A DNA stretch of 27,384 bases from Bacteroidales bacterium UBA1628 (lineage in GTDB: Bacteria; Bacteroidota; Bacteroidia; Bacteroidales; UBA932): the NCBI GenBank assembly GCA_002321335.1, contig DCMG01000065.1:1-27384 (forward strand). Direction: 5' to 3'. A model generated the notes under the pieces. That model saw only the letters and a program-made list of their open reading frames with translations. It was not told where the DNA came from and did no database searches. Positions 25,679 through 27,384 of this stretch are shown here, piece after piece (the stretch's first letter is position 1; each line of letters begins with the position of its first letter). The translations under genes and the position numbers were made by a program.

Positions 25679-26242
25679 ATGGCTGTAAAATCAAATCTCA
25701 CCACAATGGTGGTCTGCCTGACAATTGTCAGCCTTGTCTGCTCCGCTCTTCTGGGTGGAATGTACGCCTTGACCGCCGAGCCGATCGCAAAGGCGAACGC
25801 TGACATCCTCAAGGCTTCCATCGGAGCCGTGCTTCCGGAAGGGGGCGAACTCTCCGAGGCCAAACCTGTCGAAGTCGGCGGACAGGCTTCTGAATATTAT
25901 GTCAGCACCAAGGACGGCGCTCCTGTGGCCTACGCCGTGAAGTCAACGACCGTGGGTTTCGGCGGCCCGCTTGTCCTGATGGTCGGCATCACCGCCGACG
26001 GAGTGGTTTACAACACATCCGTCCTGTCCCACAACGAGACCCCAGGGCTTGGAGCCAAGTGCAACACCGATGAGAAGTTCATGAACCAGTTCAAGGGCTT
26101 TGATCCTTCTTCCAAGACTTTGACAGTAAAGAAAGACGGTGGCGACGTGGATGCCATCACGGCCTCCACGATCACCTCCAGGGCTTATGCGCTGGCCATT
26201 GACAACGCAGTGAAGGCTTTCAATTCAATCAAAGGAGAATAG
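25679..26242 (+). CDS. rnfG: Rnf complex subunit G (periplasmic flavoprotein)
   Basis: RnfG has one membrane segment (about 10-30) and an extracytoplasmic FMN domain (187 residues in all). The flavin attachment motif is DAITASTITS (about 158-167), so Thr164 is the expected FMN-bearing residue. The motif reads TAST in place of the more usual SGAT, which may be a lineage variant. HNETPGLGAKC, the other family signature, is intact. The gene sits between rnfD and rnfE with gaps of only three bases. Confidence 0.97.
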   Translation: MAVKSNLTTMVVCLTIVSLVCSALLGGMYALTAEPIAKANADILKASIGAVLPEGGELSEAKPVEVGGQASEYYVSTKDGAPVAYAVKSTTVGFGGPLVLMVGITADGVVYNTSVLSHNETPGLGAKCNTDEKFMNQFKGFDPSSKTLTVKKDGGDVDAITASTITSRAYALAIDNAVKAFNSIKGE

Positions 26243-26245
26243 GCT

Positions 26246-26836
26246 ATGAGCAGCAATAAACTGAATATTTTTACAAAAGGTTTCCTGAAGGAAAACCCTA
26301 CATTTGTACTGCTTCTGGGTATGTGCCCTACGTTGGCGACCACTACTTCGGCCATCAACGGCCTCAGCATGGGGCTCGCCACACTTTTCGTCCTTGTGCT
26401 TTCGAACATCGCCATCTCGGCGATCGCTCCTGTGGTCCCTGACAAGGTGCATATTCCTGTATATATCGTGGTCATCGCCACTTTCGTGACGATCCTCCAG
26501 TTTGCCATGCAGGCCTACACACCGGCGATGTACGCCACCCTCGGTCTGTTCATCCCGCTGATTGTGGTGAACTGCATCGTCCTCGGACGCGCGGAGGCGT
26601 TCGCCAACAAGAACGGCATCCTCGACTCCGCCCTTGACGGACTTGGAATCGGCTGTGGCTTCACACTCTCCCTGACAGTCATCGGAATTGTCCGCGAGAT
26701 TCTGGGAAGCGGATCGGTCTTCGGTCTCAAGTTGATCTCCGGCGACGGAATCCTCGTGTTCGTGATGGCTCCGGGAGCGTTCCTCGCCCTTGGTTACCTT
26801 ATGGTACTGTTCAACAAAATCGCTAAAAAGAACTAA
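26246..26836 (+). CDS. rnfE: Rnf complex subunit E (membrane subunit)
   Basis: RnfE is one of two related six-helix membrane subunits that bind an intramembrane iron-sulfur centre with RnfA. The product has 196 residues, the usual size. The signatures NPTFVLLLGMCPTLA (with the conserved Cys) and VNCIVLGRAEAFA (second Cys) are present, followed by GSGSVFG. It is followed after three bases by rnfA. Confidence 0.98.
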   Translation: MSSNKLNIFTKGFLKENPTFVLLLGMCPTLATTTSAINGLSMGLATLFVLVLSNIAISAIAPVVPDKVHIPVYIVVIATFVTILQFAMQAYTPAMYATLGLFIPLIVVNCIVLGRAEAFANKNGILDSALDGLGIGCGFTLSLTVIGIVREILGSGSVFGLKLISGDGILVFVMAPGAFLALGYLMVLFNKIAKKN

Positions 26837-26839
26837 GCC

Positions 26840-27384
26840 ATGGAATATTTTCTTATAATAATCTCGGCGATATTCGTCAATAACATCATGCTTGCCCAGT
26901 TTCTGGGCACATGTCCGTTCCTGGGTGTCTCCAACAAGATCTCCACGGCGACCGGTATGGCCGGTGCGGTGTGCTTTGTGATCACCCTCGCGACTTTGGT
27001 GACTTATCTGATCAATCAGTATCTTCTGGAAGCCTTCGGACTCCAGTTCCTTCAGACCATCGCGTTCATCCTTGTGATCGCCGCCCTTGTGCAGATGGTG
27101 GAGATCGTGCTGAAGAAGATCAGCCCGTCCCTCTATCAGGCTCTGGGAATATTCCTGCCTTTGATCACCACGAACTGCGCCGTGCTCGGTGTGGCTCTCA
27201 ACGTGGTCACAAAGGAGTTCGCTTTCGGTGGCCCCGCCCACATGCTGAACCTCGGTGAGTCCGTTGTGTATGCCTTCGCCACCGCCGTCGGCTACGGAAT
27301 GGCCCTCGTGCTGTTCGCCGGCCTTCGCGAGCACCTCGACTTGAATGATGTTCCTAAGCCGTTCAAAGGCATTCCGATAGCCCT
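26840..27384 (+). CDS. rnfA: Rnf complex subunit A (membrane subunit), truncated by the window edge
   Basis: The frame opens at ATG 26840 (MEYFLIIISAIFVNNIML) and stays open to the last base, giving 181 complete codons. RnfA is normally about 190 residues, so only the C-terminus is missing. The conserved cysteine segments are AQFLGTCPFLGVS and TTNCAVLGVAL, which mirror those in RnfE. It is the last gene of rnfBCDGEA. The truncation comes from the edge of the sequence, not from mutation. Confidence 0.97.
   Translation, partial: MEYFLIIISAIFVNNIMLAQFLGTCPFLGVSNKISTATGMAGAVCFVITLATLVTYLINQYLLEAFGLQFLQTIAFILVIAALVQMVEIVLKKISPSLYQALGIFLPLITTNCAVLGVALNVVTKEFAFGGPAHMLNLGESVVYAFATAVGYGMALVLFAGLREHLDLNDVPKPFKGIPIA

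Noticed and set aside
26225..27334. 369-codon minus-strand frame opposite rnfE and rnfA
   Set aside because: The composition (His, Asp, Glu, Arg-rich) is typical of the reverse strand of membrane-protein genes.

Overview
The window looks like chromosomal DNA from an anaerobic member of the Bacteroidota, most likely Bacteroidales. I infer this from a TonB-dependent receptor with an N-terminal STN domain next to a DUF4249 lipoprotein and a FecR-type anti-sigma factor, from the rseC-rnfBCDGEA order, from several lipoproteins, and from -7 promoter elements of the Bacteroidota form TAnnTTTG. Base composition is moderately GC-rich by eye. The species cannot be named from this sequence alone.

Layout. 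Positions 1-260 hold a possible coding remnant. Positions 261-5325 (+) are a surface-signalling/uptake operon: TonB receptor, DUF4249 lipoprotein, a second lipoprotein, then FecR, with no ECF sigma gene in view. A hairpin-rich gap leads to a lipoprotein with two Ig-like repeats (5554-6120), closed by an intrinsic terminator. A tRNA-Ser(GGA) on the minus strand follows. Positions 6430-9512 (-) encode a NapH/NapG-like membrane polyferredoxin and a Tat-exported aldo/keto reductase with two 4Fe-4S clusters, probably a redox pair. Positions 9660-15499 (-) run alaS, then a fused LptF/LptG-permease/methionyl-tRNA formyltransferase, then thiamine diphosphokinase. A divergent promoter region separates alaS from a long plus-strand series: two membrane-anchored M23 peptidases, a MerR-type regulator, a Nif3-like protein, a coiled-coil zinc-ribbon protein, dnaB, a DUF3108 protein, rseC and the Rnf complex. 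rnfA runs off the right edge.

How the genes work together. The Rnf genes encode an ion-pumping ferredoxin:NAD+ oxidoreductase, with RseC as its usual companion. The M23 pair acts on peptidoglycan and the permease half of the fusion on LPS export. AlaRS, Fmt and tRNA-Ser serve translation.

The two most unusual signals are the following. First, a dispersed family of ten short palindromic repeats has a near-constant core (TGAGCYTGTCGAA) and arms that change together so that pairing is kept. These sit in frame inside three otherwise intact proteins, supply the stop codon of a fourth, and abut the stop of a fifth. Second, a single reading frame joins an LPS-export permease to methionyl-tRNA formyltransferase. 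The hexamer GAATAT/ATATTC is also strongly over-represented across genes and gaps, in several reading frames. No gap without a gene exceeds 300 bases.
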